A stretch of DNA of 38,471 bases from CAZZCN01 sp964652975 (GTDB lineage Bacteria; Bacillota; Clostridia; Saccharofermentanales; UBA5734). The notes under the pieces are model-generated. The model was given only the letters and a program-made list of their open reading frames with translations, was not told the DNA's origin and did not search any database. Every line of letters begins with the position of its first letter. Position 1 is the stretch's first letter. The position numbers were made by a program, and so were the translations under genes. The stretch spans positions 1 to 38,471 of the forward strand of contig CAZZCN010000022.1 in assembly GCA_964652975.1 (NCBI GenBank), read 5' to 3'. This document shows positions 15,314 to 23,466 of this stretch, piece after piece.

Positions 15314-16555
15314 ATGAATTCAAGAGAGAGAGTGCTTTCAAGCATTAATCACAAGGAGCCCGACAGGGTTGCAATAGACCTTGGATCAACACCAAGTTCA
15401 GGTATTTCAGCCATAGCCTACAGCAATTTGAAAAAACATCTTGGGATGACCGCCGGACACAACAGGGTATATGATGTAGTGCAGCAGGTTGCCCAGCCGG
15501 AATATGATATTCTTGACAAATTCGGGGTTGACGTGCTCGATATCGGGCGCATGTTTAACGAAAAGGATTCCGACTGGTATGATTTCACCTTGCCGGATGG
15601 GTCCACGGCGCAATACCCCGTATGGTTCAGGCCTGTCCTTCAAGAGGATGGCAGTTATCTGGCATATAATAAAGAAGGGAATTTAGTCGGTAAAATGCCA
15701 GTTGGAGCAACTTTTTTCGATCAGACCGGATTTCCTTACCTCGACGATTATCCTGATGATTACAGTAATTTATCCGATGCTATGGGAAAGGTTCTCTGGC
15801 AGGCTTTGGCGCATAGTCCCTGGGACCATGCAAGTGAATCCGATTTTTGGATTAAGCTTCGCGAGAAGGCATTGTATCTGAGGCAGAATTCCGACCGGGC
15901 GCTTATGGTTGTTTGCGGCTGCAATCTTTTTGAATGGGGTACATTCCTCAGGCGTATGGATAATTTCATGATGGATGTGTATTCCGAACCTGAGCAGGTG
16001 GAAGGCTTGTTGGACGCGCTTATGCAAAAACATCTCGAGACTCTTAGAAAAGTGTGTGAGTCCGTCGGTGATGTAGTCGATATATTAAGATTCGGTGACG
16101 ACCTCGGAATGGATAGCGGACCGTTTATGTCTCCGGAAATCTATAGAAATATTTTCAAACCCAGGCATAGCATGCTTTGTGATTACGTTCACAAGAACAG
16201 CACCATGAAAACTTTTCTTCATTCTTGCGGATCTATCTACAGACTTGTTCCGGATTTGATTGAAGCCGGTTATGACATTTTAAATCCGGTTCAGACAACA
16301 TGTTTCGAGATGGAGCCTGAGCGGCTAAAGAAAGAATTCGGAGCAGACATAACATTCTGGGGTGGCGGAAGCGATACCAGATTTGTTTTGAATCGCGGAT
16401 CTGTTGACGATGTCAAAAACGATGTGAAAAGACGTCTGGAGGTCTTTGCTCCCGGTGGAGGATATGTTTTCAATCCTATTCATAACATAATGCCGGACGT
16501 TCCGCCGGAAAATATCGTTGCGATGTTTGATGCTGTTGATGAGTTTTATAGGTAA
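15314..16555 (+). CDS. Uroporphyrinogen-decarboxylase-fold protein (UroD-3), probable methyltransferase
   Basis: It has 413 residues. The N-terminus MNSRERVLSSINHKEPDRVAI is the typical opening of UroD-like methyltransferases. The metal-type motif FLHSCGS is at residues 301-307 (H303, C305), followed by IYRLVPDLIEAGYDILNPVQ. GGGYVFNPIHNIMPDVPPENI near the end is the family C-terminal signature, with the usual 'Pxxxx' loop. It is the only one of the four paralogs on the plus strand. An AAGGAGG site lies 9 bases before the ATG. The two 71-bp repeats with palindromes directly upstream suggest tight regulation, most simply by the divergent AraC-2. The substrate is unknown. Confidence 0.88.
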   Translation: MNSRERVLSSINHKEPDRVAIDLGSTPSSGISAIAYSNLKKHLGMTAGHNRVYDVVQQVAQPEYDILDKFGVDVLDIGRMFNEKDSDWYDFTLPDGSTAQYPVWFRPVLQEDGSYLAYNKEGNLVGKMPVGATFFDQTGFPYLDDYPDDYSNLSDAMGKVLWQALAHSPWDHASESDFWIKLREKALYLRQNSDRALMVVCGCNLFEWGTFLRRMDNFMMDVYSEPEQVEGLLDALMQKHLETLRKVCESVGDVVDILRFGDDLGMDSGPFMSPEIYRNIFKPRHSMLCDYVHKNSTMKTFLHSCGSIYRLVPDLIEAGYDILNPVQTTCFEMEPERLKKEFGADITFWGGGSDTRFVLNRGSVDDVKNDVKRRLEVFAPGGGYVFNPIHNIMPDVPPENIVAMFDAVDEFYR

Positions 16556-16600
16556 AAAACAGCCGGGATTTGTTGTTTTGCCGTTTTTACCCTATTGTAT
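16548..16600. terminator. Possible bidirectional terminator between convergent genes
   Basis: GGTAAAAAACAGCC just at the UroD-3 stop can pair, with small mismatches, with GCCGTTTTTACC around 16589-16600. The A and T runs on both arms suit a terminator for both convergent genes. The pairing is imperfect. Confidence 0.4.
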
Positions 16601-16608
16601 TACCTGTC

Positions 16609-16932
16609 TCAGTCAAGATGATAAACTTCTTCCATGTCAGCCCACCACTCGCCTTCTTTTCGTGTGTCGAGAGGAATCTGGCATGGTTTGCACAGATCCC
16701 ACCACTTTTGAGTCAAAGGGTCTGCGCCCATTTTTGCCATATCGGCATCATAGTCGTCCCCTATATATTCAAAATAACTGAAAAGATATCCATCCTTGTA
16801 ATAGATGGAATAGTTGCGAATGTTGCATTCCGTAATCATGTTGTTGATAGCCGGCCATGGATTTGCATGAAGCCATTTATACTCATCCAACTTTTCCATG
16901 TTAACCTTTATTACTGATCCGTACCTCTTCAT
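16609..16932 (-). CDS. L-rhamnose mutarotase-like protein
   Basis: This 107-residue protein matches the small RhaM/RhaU family (formerly DUF718), which interconverts anomers of L-rhamnose or related deoxysugars. The active-site positions known from RhaM are conserved: Y18 and H22 in LDEYKWLHANPWP, and the tandem W77-W78 in LTQKWWDLC. The C-terminal EEVYHLD matches the family ending 'EEVFHL'. An AGGAGG site lies just before the ATG. It follows UroD-4 after a 240-base spacer containing an intergenic repeat element, and is probably the end of the transporter operon. Its presence is the best clue that the imported compound is sugar-like, possibly a deoxysugar; the exact sugar cannot be read from the sequence. 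Confidence 0.88.
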   Translation of the reverse strand: MKRYGSVIKVNMEKLDEYKWLHANPWPAINNMITECNIRNYSIYYKDGYLFSYFEYIGDDYDADMAKMGADPLTQKWWDLCKPCQIPLDTRKEGEWWADMEEVYHLD

Positions 16933-17001
16933 TTTGCAGCCTCCTGTTATATCAAGTATTGTTTAAAAAAGCCTTTTCGCTGAATTGCATTATAACTCAT
17001 A

Positions 17002-17114
17002 ATGTAACAAACTTATGTATTTTATATAATTGAAAATATTGTAAAAAAGTTTGTCGAATGCGTTTTAGTATTATCTGTATTATACAACATATTTCAAATT
17101 TCAAAAAGCCATAT
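17002..17114. repeat. Dispersed ~113-bp intergenic inverted-repeat element, copy 3
   Basis: It has the same length and orientation as the copy at 7110-7222 and shares ACAAACTTAT, CGAATGCGTTTT, TATTATACAAC and ATTTCAAATTTCAAAA at matching positions. Its ends (ATGTAAC and AGCCATAT) have decayed from the ATATAGC/GCTATAT pair, so it looks like the oldest copy. It lies between UroD-4 and the mutarotase gene. Confidence 0.75.
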
Positions 17115-17172
17115 CTTTGACCACAATGCTTGTTTACAATGCAATCTTTCCGGTAATAAATAATCTTGTTGA

Positions 17173-18351
17173 TCAATAGTGCATTTTAACGTCTTTCAGT
17201 AATTCAAGCTCCTTGCCGATCCTTTCAAGGTCAAGTGGATAATTGCCATACTCTCGCAGGTATTTGATTGCAAGTGCGTAACTTTCAGGTTCTACGTCAC
17301 TGCTTACTGAGTGGTCTGACTGGAATACCCATCCGCCTCCGGCACCTGCCTGGAGCTTATATAGCACTTCCTTTTTGATAAGGTCAGGGTCGCCGCTTTC
17401 CATGGCTCTTACATCGACATTTCCTACGAAGGCGAGTCTTCCCACGAATTTTTTCTTTATCTCTACAACGTCAAGATCCGCTTTTACCTCCAATGGGTTG
17501 TATGCGTCAAGACCTATTTCTACAAAATCCTCGTATATCGGCTGTGCATTACCGCATCCGTGATATACAACCATCAGGTTGTTTTCGTGGCATATATCAA
17601 TAAGTTTTTTGACATGAGGCTTGAATATTTCTCTCCATGTATCGGGATTAAAAAGCATTCCATTCCTATATGCAACATCACCCCATATGTATATTCCAGA
17701 CAATCGACCGTTCCCTGCTTTTATTTGCGCCTTGAGCAAATTCGCTAAAAAGTCACCGATACGGTCGACAAACGCCTTATACATCTCAGGCTCTTCAAGC
17801 ATCCAGTACATGGCATTTTCTGTTCCTATACATCTCCAGAGATATTCATAGCATTCGCACACAGACCCAAAAACAGCAAAATCCTCCACAAAGTCATTTA
17901 CCCTTGAATCCCATGAAGGTGTATTTCTTACAAGTGCGTCTCCAACACCATTTAACTGGTCGTCTCCATCTTGAAAAAATCTTCTCTGATCTGCAGGATC
18001 ATCGAATTTAAAAAGAGCCATATCCTCTGGTGTTTCGACAGAAAAACTGTCAAAATGTGGCATTGCAGCGGCTGCGGACCTTTTGATCGTTGCTCCAAAT
18101 CCTGTTCTGAGATGTGTATATTCGCCATCGTCATCAAGTATCTCAAATTGTTGTATTTTAGGGTCCATATTGGGATTCATAACTATGTAGTCCAAGTCGT
18201 ATGCTCTGTAGGGGCTGAAATCCTCACCGAACTTTTGCTTTGATTTTATCATGTGTCCTGTCCAGAAAAAATCTCCGACAGGAACTCTGTCGCCTTCCTT
18301 GTTAGCAAGTGCTGTGCGCAATCTCGCTATCTTTTCATTTGCTTTTCCCAT
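17173..18351 (-). CDS. Uroporphyrinogen-decarboxylase-fold protein (UroD-4), probable methyltransferase
   Basis: It has 392 residues. The opening KIARLRTALANKEGDRVPVGDFFW is the typical UroD-like start. The metal-type motif VVYHGCGN lies at residues 261-268 (H264, C266), followed by IYEDFVEIGLDAYNPLEVKA. LAFVGNVDVRAM and a C-terminal WVFQSDHSVSSDVEPESY segment are also recognisable. It lies 85 bases downstream of the second binding-protein gene on the same strand, so it is likely part of the ABC importer operon, which ties this fold directly to the imported compound. An AAGGAAGG site precedes the ATG. The reaction is not known; demethylation or another C-C/C-O cleavage is only inference from the fold. 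Confidence 0.88.
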   Translation of the reverse strand: MGKANEKIARLRTALANKEGDRVPVGDFFWTGHMIKSKQKFGEDFSPYRAYDLDYIVMNPNMDPKIQQFEILDDDGEYTHLRTGFGATIKRSAAAAMPHFDSFSVETPEDMALFKFDDPADQRRFFQDGDDQLNGVGDALVRNTPSWDSRVNDFVEDFAVFGSVCECYEYLWRCIGTENAMYWMLEEPEMYKAFVDRIGDFLANLLKAQIKAGNGRLSGIYIWGDVAYRNGMLFNPDTWREIFKPHVKKLIDICHENNLMVVYHGCGNAQPIYEDFVEIGLDAYNPLEVKADLDVVEIKKKFVGRLAFVGNVDVRAMESGDPDLIKKEVLYKLQAGAGGGWVFQSDHSVSSDVEPESYALAIKYLREYGNYPLDLERIGKELELLKDVKMHY

Positions 18352-18409
18352 ATTATTACCTTCCTTCTGTTTTCAGTATTAGTGTAAAAAAACACTTGTA
18401 AAACTCCCT

Positions 18410-18434
18410 GCGTGAAAAGCTTCGCTTTTCACGC
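18410..18434 (-). terminator. Perfect 11-bp hairpin after the second binding-protein gene
   Basis: GCGTGAAAAGC and GCTTTTCACGC pair perfectly around a TTC loop, 3 bases past the stop codon. The same 25 bases are found at 19961-19985. No T-run follows immediately, so it may be a 3' stabilising or attenuating structure between the transporter genes and UroD-4 rather than a full terminator. Confidence 0.6.
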
Positions 18435-18436
18435 TG

Positions 18437-19657
18437 CTACCATTGTGCTGGCAGATACTTTTGCACATCTTCCTTCGTTATTATACGCTTGGGAAGATAT
18501 GCGATATTGGGTATGGTTTTGCCGTTAAACCAGTCCGCCGCAAGCTTTACAGGAGTTGCACCGTCTGCTTCGGCTGATTGATATGTACTTGCATATATGT
18601 CTCCAACATTTATCGCGTTCATGCCGATTTTTGAATTGCCGGCGGCAACGATTATTATGTCTGTACGGCCTGCATTTTTGCACGCATCGATAGTGCCAAG
18701 AATTTGTGCCGAATCATCAGCACAGACTATTCCTTTGAGATTTTTACCAAACCTGGTTATCCAGTCCGATACAACCTGCTTGGATTTTACCGCATCAAAC
18801 CCCGGTGATTGGACATCCAATGTTTTTATATTCGGAGCGTATATACTCAATTCAGATATCGGGCCCATCATCCTTGAGTAATATGGCGACCCGCCTGGAA
18901 TGTGTGTGAGGTAGGCTACTCCACCTTTTTTACCCAGCTTGTCAGCAAATGATCTTGCCAGCATCCGAAATTGTCCCCAGTCGTCCGGTCCCGAAAATGA
19001 CAATGAATATTGAAAGGCCTCGGTGTCCGGTATGGTATTGAACATTATCAACGGAATATTAGCTTCGTTTATCTTTTTTGCCTGTTGCACAGAAGCTTTG
19101 GCATCAATCGCAACCAGTAATATCATATTTGGCTTTTCATTAATTGTTTTATCGATTATTTGATTTTGAGTATTTAAATCGTAATTGGCTGATAATAGCT
19201 TATAGTTCATTTTATAAGCATCTGCAACCTTTTTGGCACCTATGCCTGCCGCGGTCCAGTAAGGGTGGTCTCCGGCGACAATCATCACTACTTTCCTTCC
19301 TATAGCGCCATTTAGGGGGGATACCGGAAGGTTTGTTTTCTTAATATTCCATGCAACAAATTCGGCATCATACCAATGTAATGGATCTGTTTCAGGTAAA
19401 GAAAGCGGATCGCTAGGTCTTGCTGGAATCGTCTTTTCTTCAAAAGGAAGTATGAGAGGTTGACCGTCGTTTGATTTCAAACCAGAGACATCGATTTTAA
19501 GTGAGGCTTCGAGATTTTCTTTCGTACCGGGTGACACTACAACACTTCCCGCTGATGATGAAAAGTCAGACCCGACCGGACCTGTTGGATTATTACAGCC
19601 TGCAATACTTATCGATATTATGAAAAATATCATGACTACGACTGGTATTCTCTTCAT
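18437..19657 (-). CDS. Sugar-type ABC transporter lipoprotein binding protein (SBP-2)
   Basis: This 406-residue extracellular receptor is anchored by a lipid. The signal peptide MKRIPVVVMIFFIISISIAGC ends in the lipobox SIAGC (Cys21). The mature part is a RbsB-like periplasmic binding fold (Peripla_BP_4 type), with VVMIVAGDHPYWTAAGIGAK, THIPGGSPYYSRMMGP, IVCADDSAQILGT and AAGNSKIGMNAI. It is a close paralog of the protein encoded just upstream at 19985; both end LPAQW. A GGAGG site precedes the ATG. Having two similar receptors for one permease pair suggests either two related ligands or dosage. The protein should deliver the ligand to the importer encoded at 21254-24981. Confidence 0.92.
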   Translation of the reverse strand: MKRIPVVVMIFFIISISIAGCNNPTGPVGSDFSSSAGSVVVSPGTKENLEASLKIDVSGLKSNDGQPLILPFEEKTIPARPSDPLSLPETDPLHWYDAEFVAWNIKKTNLPVSPLNGAIGRKVVMIVAGDHPYWTAAGIGAKKVADAYKMNYKLLSANYDLNTQNQIIDKTINEKPNMILLVAIDAKASVQQAKKINEANIPLIMFNTIPDTEAFQYSLSFSGPDDWGQFRMLARSFADKLGKKGGVAYLTHIPGGSPYYSRMMGPISELSIYAPNIKTLDVQSPGFDAVKSKQVVSDWITRFGKNLKGIVCADDSAQILGTIDACKNAGRTDIIIVAAGNSKIGMNAINVGDIYASTYQSAEADGATPVKLAADWFNGKTIPNIAYLPKRIITKEDVQKYLPAQW

Positions 19658-19984
19658 AGCATATCCTCCACTTTAATCAGTCAAAAATTCAAAAACTGTA
19701 AAATGAGATGAAATACATCGTATTCCTATTTTATACCTTTTCCCTGTTTTTGTCATAGTATTTTATTAGAAAGGCTGTCACCCCGAAAACCTAAGGTGAC
19801 AACCTTTGCGAATGTCAATCAGAAAATTTGACAACAACTATTTTCTGTACGTTTTTCATGTTGTTTAGTAAAACTCCGCGCGTGAAAAATTACTTGTAAA
19901 ATGCAGGGGACGTTCTATCATTTTGCACTGCTCTATCGGTGGAAAATGATAGAACTCCCCGCGTGAAAAGCTTCGCTTTTCACG
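19658..19984. other. Spacer between the two binding-protein genes, rich in inverted repeats
   Basis: No gene is present in these 327 bases. Going left to right it holds an inverted pair AAGGCTGTCACC/GGTGACAACCTT at 19771-19806, a decayed partial copy of the hairpin unit at about 19872 (ACTCCGCGCGTGAAAA), an inverted pair GTTCTATCATTTT/AAAATGATAGAAC at 19912-19955, and the perfect hairpin at 19961-19985. In the minus-strand transcript these would form a series of stem-loops that could lower expression of SBP-2 relative to SBP-1 or stabilise the upstream message. Confidence 0.7.
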
Positions 19985-19985
19985 C
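19961..19985 (-). terminator. Perfect 11-bp hairpin overlapping the stop of SBP-1
   Basis: The 25 bases are identical to those at 18410-18434, and here the stem begins with the last base of the stop codon. It is followed by further inverted repeats rather than a T-run, so it acts as a terminator, attenuator or RNA-protecting stem; which one cannot be told from sequence. Confidence 0.6.
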
Positions 19986-21184
19986 TACCATTGTGCCGGC
20001 AAATAACTTGCTACGTTGTCTTTTGTTATTATTGCCTGAGGAAGATAGAATGCGGCATTCGGCCCAAGCTCTACGCCATTGAAGTAATCGGCAACAACCT
20101 TTATCGGGATAGCTCCGTCTGCTTCAGCGGATTGATATGTTATAGCATAAAGTTTTCCTGCTGCTACAAGGTCCATACCAACTTTGGAGTTTCCTGCTGC
20201 GATGACTTTAATGTCAGTTCTTCCGGCTTCTTCTAATGCCTGTGACACACCGAGTGCCTGTGCAGAATCGTCAGCACATACTATCGTAGTTAATTCTTTT
20301 CCGAATCTTGTAAGCCAGTCTGCAACGACCTGTTTGCACTTAGGAGCATCAAATCCAGGTGACTGGATGTCAAGTTTCTTCATGTCGGGATATTTTTCTT
20401 CGAAGAATTTAATAACATTAGTTGTACGGGCAAAATAAGGTGATCCACCTGGGATATGTGTGATGTAAGCTACACCGGCTTTTCCGTTGACGGATTTTGC
20501 GAGAGCTTCGGCCAACAGCCTGAACTGTCCGAAATCATCTGGTGCAGAAATCGCGATACAATATTTCATAGCTTCATCTGTAGGGATCATGTTGAAAGGC
20601 ATTGCAGGGATTTTGGCATCATAGAGTTTTTTGAATTGTTGTACTCCTGCTTTTGCATCTAGAGGGGCAAGCAGTACAAAGTCCCATTTCTCTGCTATTG
20701 CTTTGTCAACGAACTGGTTTTGCTGATTCAGGTCACCGTTGGGGTTCCAGACTTCAAATTTAGTCTTGTACGCTGCCGCTGCTATTTTGGCTCCGTTGCT
20801 TACAGCGGTCCAGTAAGGGTGTTCTGACTGTTGAATCATGACAATTTTTTTGCCGATTATGCCGTCTTTTGTTGAAACTAATACGGGCTCTTTAACAGTC
20901 TGTCTGCCGGCGTACTCGATGTTCCACATATCAAGTGCCTCTTTTTCTGTTGGCTTTGCGGGCACATCTCTTGTGACACCGTACTTGAGAAGAATCTGGC
21001 CGTCACTACCCTTTACCTGTGATACATCGATTTTGAGAGATTCTTCGAGATTTGTCGATCCTGATTCAGCTTTGCTTGTTGAATCGGATGATGCGGCCGG
21101 TGTCCCTGTTGAACAGCCGGAGAACGCAAGCGTGAGAATTGATACCAATAGGATGAATGTTACCAGGATTAGATTCTTTTTCAT
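19985..21184 (-). CDS. Sugar-type ABC transporter lipoprotein binding protein (SBP-1)
   Basis: This is a 399-residue lipid-anchored receptor. The signal peptide MKKNLILVTFILLVSILTLA is followed by the lipobox FSGC (Cys24) and a Ser/Thr-rich linker. The binding fold is RbsB-like, with VMIQQSEHPYWTAVSNGAK, VLLAPLDAKAGVQQF, THIPGGSPYFARTT, VCADDSAQALGVS and IAAGNSKVGMD. It is strongly similar along its whole length to SBP-2 (18437-19657), so the pair arose by tandem duplication. An AGGAGG site precedes the ATG at 21184. It follows the second permease gene by 69 bases in the same operon and is the primary receptor by position. Confidence 0.93.
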   Translation of the reverse strand: MKKNLILVTFILLVSILTLAFSGCSTGTPAASSDSTSKAESGSTNLEESLKIDVSQVKGSDGQILLKYGVTRDVPAKPTEKEALDMWNIEYAGRQTVKEPVLVSTKDGIIGKKIVMIQQSEHPYWTAVSNGAKIAAAAYKTKFEVWNPNGDLNQQNQFVDKAIAEKWDFVLLAPLDAKAGVQQFKKLYDAKIPAMPFNMIPTDEAMKYCIAISAPDDFGQFRLLAEALAKSVNGKAGVAYITHIPGGSPYFARTTNVIKFFEEKYPDMKKLDIQSPGFDAPKCKQVVADWLTRFGKELTTIVCADDSAQALGVSQALEEAGRTDIKVIAAGNSKVGMDLVAAGKLYAITYQSAEADGAIPIKVVADYFNGVELGPNAAFYLPQAIITKDNVASYLPAQW

Positions 21185-21253
21185 GACTTTTTCCTCCTTT
21201 TATTTTAAACGGCTTCTGCCGTTTATTACAGCTTAAAACTTTCTAATTTATTT

Positions 21254-22381
21254 TCAGGTTTTAGTTGTCTGTTTTTCAAGCTTTCTTTTTTCCTTCATTT
21301 CAGCGGCTTCCTTCATAAGTGCAACTCGTTCACCCTTCTTAAGGCTTTGTTTGTACAATGAGTATGATTCATAGATAACAACCAGTCCAAGCAGGACACC
21401 GGCGGCCAGAACCTGGGCATCAAATCCGAATCCGAGAATTATAAGACCATTGAAAATCGATTGTATTGTGAGAACTGCAAATGCTGTTTTGATAACGCTT
21501 CCGCTTCCCCCGGTCATAACAGTGCCACCAATTATCGTAGCTGCCAGCACCAGCATCAGAGGATTTATACCCCTCTCACCATAGTTAGGAACAGCAGCAT
21601 TCATTGAGACTGCAAACAACACGCCGGCTAGGGCTGCTGTGAATCCGGATATTATAAAGCTCCATATTATTTTTCTATCGGTATTGATACCTGCATGCCA
21701 CGCAGCTTCCTTGTTGCTTCCAACCATCAGGAAATCCCTTCCCCATTTTGTTTTTAATAACAATATTTCAAAGAAAATCAGAACCAGAACAACCACTACG
21801 AACCTTATCGTAAATACCTGTAGATACGGTACATTTAAAAACGGCTTTTCGAGAACGTTTACGAGTGCGGAATTATCTGCACTTATTGTATTGCCTTTGC
21901 TATATGTATATACAAAGCCTGAGAGTGTTGTAAGCATGCCGATTGTTACTATAAAAGAATGCACTTTGATTTTTGCTACCAGTATGCCGTTAACAATCCC
22001 GACGAAAACCCCTGCAAGCAGCGCCAGCGCAATTGAAACCACCCAGGCAAGTGTTACTGCCTTCATTCCACCTGCATCGCCACCGAAAACCATATAAAAT
22101 CTATTGAATTCTCCCATCGCAACAGCAGCGCCTACGTTTATAACCGCGCCAACTGAAAGATCAAAGTTACCGCCTATCATGACGAACGTGAACCCTATTC
22201 CTACCATCATCGGTAAAAGACTCGCTTTCAACATTGGAACAATATTTCCGGTGCCGAGGAATTGCGACTTGCCGATGGACATGATGACAAAAACCAGAAA
22301 CAGAAATACATATATTCGATTGTTATTTAGATTCTGTATTATTTTTGTCTTGTCAGCTTTTAACCCTTTCATATTAAGCAT
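21254..22381 (-). CDS. ABC transporter permease, sugar type (second permease)
   Basis: This is an inner-membrane permease of the BPD_transp_2 (RbsC/AraH-like) family, 375 residues with the start chosen. Multiple hydrophobic segments are present, and the family features AKIKVHSFIVTIGMLTTLSGF and MLVLAATIIGGTVMTGGSGS (the ATPase-contact EAA-like loop region) are recognisable. The C-terminus is a charged cytoplasmic tail. I placed the start at ATG 22381 because GGGGAG lies just upstream; it overlaps the stop of the preceding permease by 8 bases, which indicates translational coupling. A longer frame from 22414 would extend 41 bases into that gene. It should form a heterodimer with the permease encoded at 22374-23465. 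Confidence 0.92.
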   Translation of the reverse strand: MLNMKGLKADKTKIIQNLNNNRIYVFLFLVFVIMSIGKSQFLGTGNIVPMLKASLLPMMVGIGFTFVMIGGNFDLSVGAVINVGAAVAMGEFNRFYMVFGGDAGGMKAVTLAWVVSIALALLAGVFVGIVNGILVAKIKVHSFIVTIGMLTTLSGFVYTYSKGNTISADNSALVNVLEKPFLNVPYLQVFTIRFVVVVLVLIFFEILLLKTKWGRDFLMVGSNKEAAWHAGINTDRKIIWSFIISGFTAALAGVLFAVSMNAAVPNYGERGINPLMLVLAATIIGGTVMTGGSGSVIKTAFAVLTIQSIFNGLIILGFGFDAQVLAAGVLLGLVVIYESYSLYKQSLKKGERVALMKEAAEMKEKRKLEKQTTKT

Positions 22382-23465
22382 AATCTCTCCCCAACTTTCT
22401 GAGTGATCTGGCATTGACTGCTACCACAATGATAAATATTCCACCCGTTATCATCTTTTGAGTAAAGGTTCCAACTCCAAGCAATGCGAGGATATTGTTG
22501 ATAAGTCCCAGAGTGAAGACGCCCCCGAACACCCCTATCATACTGCCCCTGCCGCCTGCAAGACTCATGCCGCCGAGAATTATCGCGGTAACAGCCATAA
22601 AATCATACCCCTGGCCGACATAGAATGCACCGACCTGGTTTAGCGAAGTTAGAAAAACACCTGCGATTGCTGCACATATCGATGAAGCCATGAATGCAAG
22701 GACGATAGTCCTGGTACAATTAATTCCTGACATTTTTGCAACATTGTAATTCGAACCCACTACTTTGAGTTTATTGCCAAAAGTGGTTCTGGACATTATG
22801 ATGAAGCCGATTATCATGACCGCAAACATTACAAACAAAACAAGCGGCAGCCCAAACGGATATGTCATTGCAAGACCGTTAAAAGCGGCTGCTTTGCTTT
22901 TTAAATCTATTCCCATGATATTAGGGTCGAGTTTTGCCATCAACGGTAGAAAAAAACCTGTCTGGTAAGTCTTTTCTGTTGCCATATCAGGATATATCTG
23001 CGTACCCTTGTATGACCACCTTACAAGGCCCTCCAGAACAAAATTCATAGCTAGTGTCCAGATGATTGCATTTGTTCTTAGCTTGCCGACGAGAAACCCG
23101 TTTATCAGTCCGATAAGTGCACCTGTCATAACAGCGGCTATAATTCCGTATATAAGTCCATAACGCATGAATTCTACACATATGACACCTGATATAGCCA
23201 TTGTCATCGGAGCGGACAAATCTCCGTACTGTCCCGCATAAAGCACAAAGGAAATTCCTGTTGCCACTATTCCCAGATAAGACACAGCATTCAGAATGTT
23301 GAGAAGATTTTTGCCGCTAAGGAAATCCTTTGAAACGAATGTTCCGACTATGGTAAAAATCGCAATCATGAAAAACACGCCGAACCTTGTCAGGAATACA
23401 GTAACAGAATTCTGCTTGGTCTTTCTGCTGTCTTGTTTTATTTTTGTTGTTACAGTATTTTCCAC
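22374..23465 (-). CDS. ABC transporter permease, sugar type (first permease)
   Basis: This is a 363-residue RbsC-like membrane protein. It has repeated hydrophobic segments, GKLRTNAIIWTLAMNFVLEG matching the family's central region, and GYDFMAVTAIILGGMSLAGGRGS, the conserved loop that contacts the ATPase. It begins with GTG at 23465, two bases after the ATPase stop, and the GAGGAG ribosome site lies within the last ATPase codons. Its own stop overlaps the start of the next permease. The pair of different permeases with one double-domain ATPase is the standard arrangement for ribose/galactose-type importers. Confidence 0.93.
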   Translation of the reverse strand: MENTVTTKIKQDSRKTKQNSVTVFLTRFGVFFMIAIFTIVGTFVSKDFLSGKNLLNILNAVSYLGIVATGISFVLYAGQYGDLSAPMTMAISGVICVEFMRYGLIYGIIAAVMTGALIGLINGFLVGKLRTNAIIWTLAMNFVLEGLVRWSYKGTQIYPDMATEKTYQTGFFLPLMAKLDPNIMGIDLKSKAAAFNGLAMTYPFGLPLVLFVMFAVMIIGFIIMSRTTFGNKLKVVGSNYNVAKMSGINCTRTIVLAFMASSICAAIAGVFLTSLNQVGAFYVGQGYDFMAVTAIILGGMSLAGGRGSMIGVFGGVFTLGLINNILALLGVGTFTQKMITGGIFIIVVAVNARSLRKLGRDYA

Positions 23466-23466
23466 T

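Noticed and set aside
10003..18351. hemE (heme biosynthesis uroporphyrinogen decarboxylase)
   Set aside because: Four divergent paralogs, the HxCG-type motif of methyltransferase relatives in three of them, and no heme genes nearby argue against the heme enzyme.
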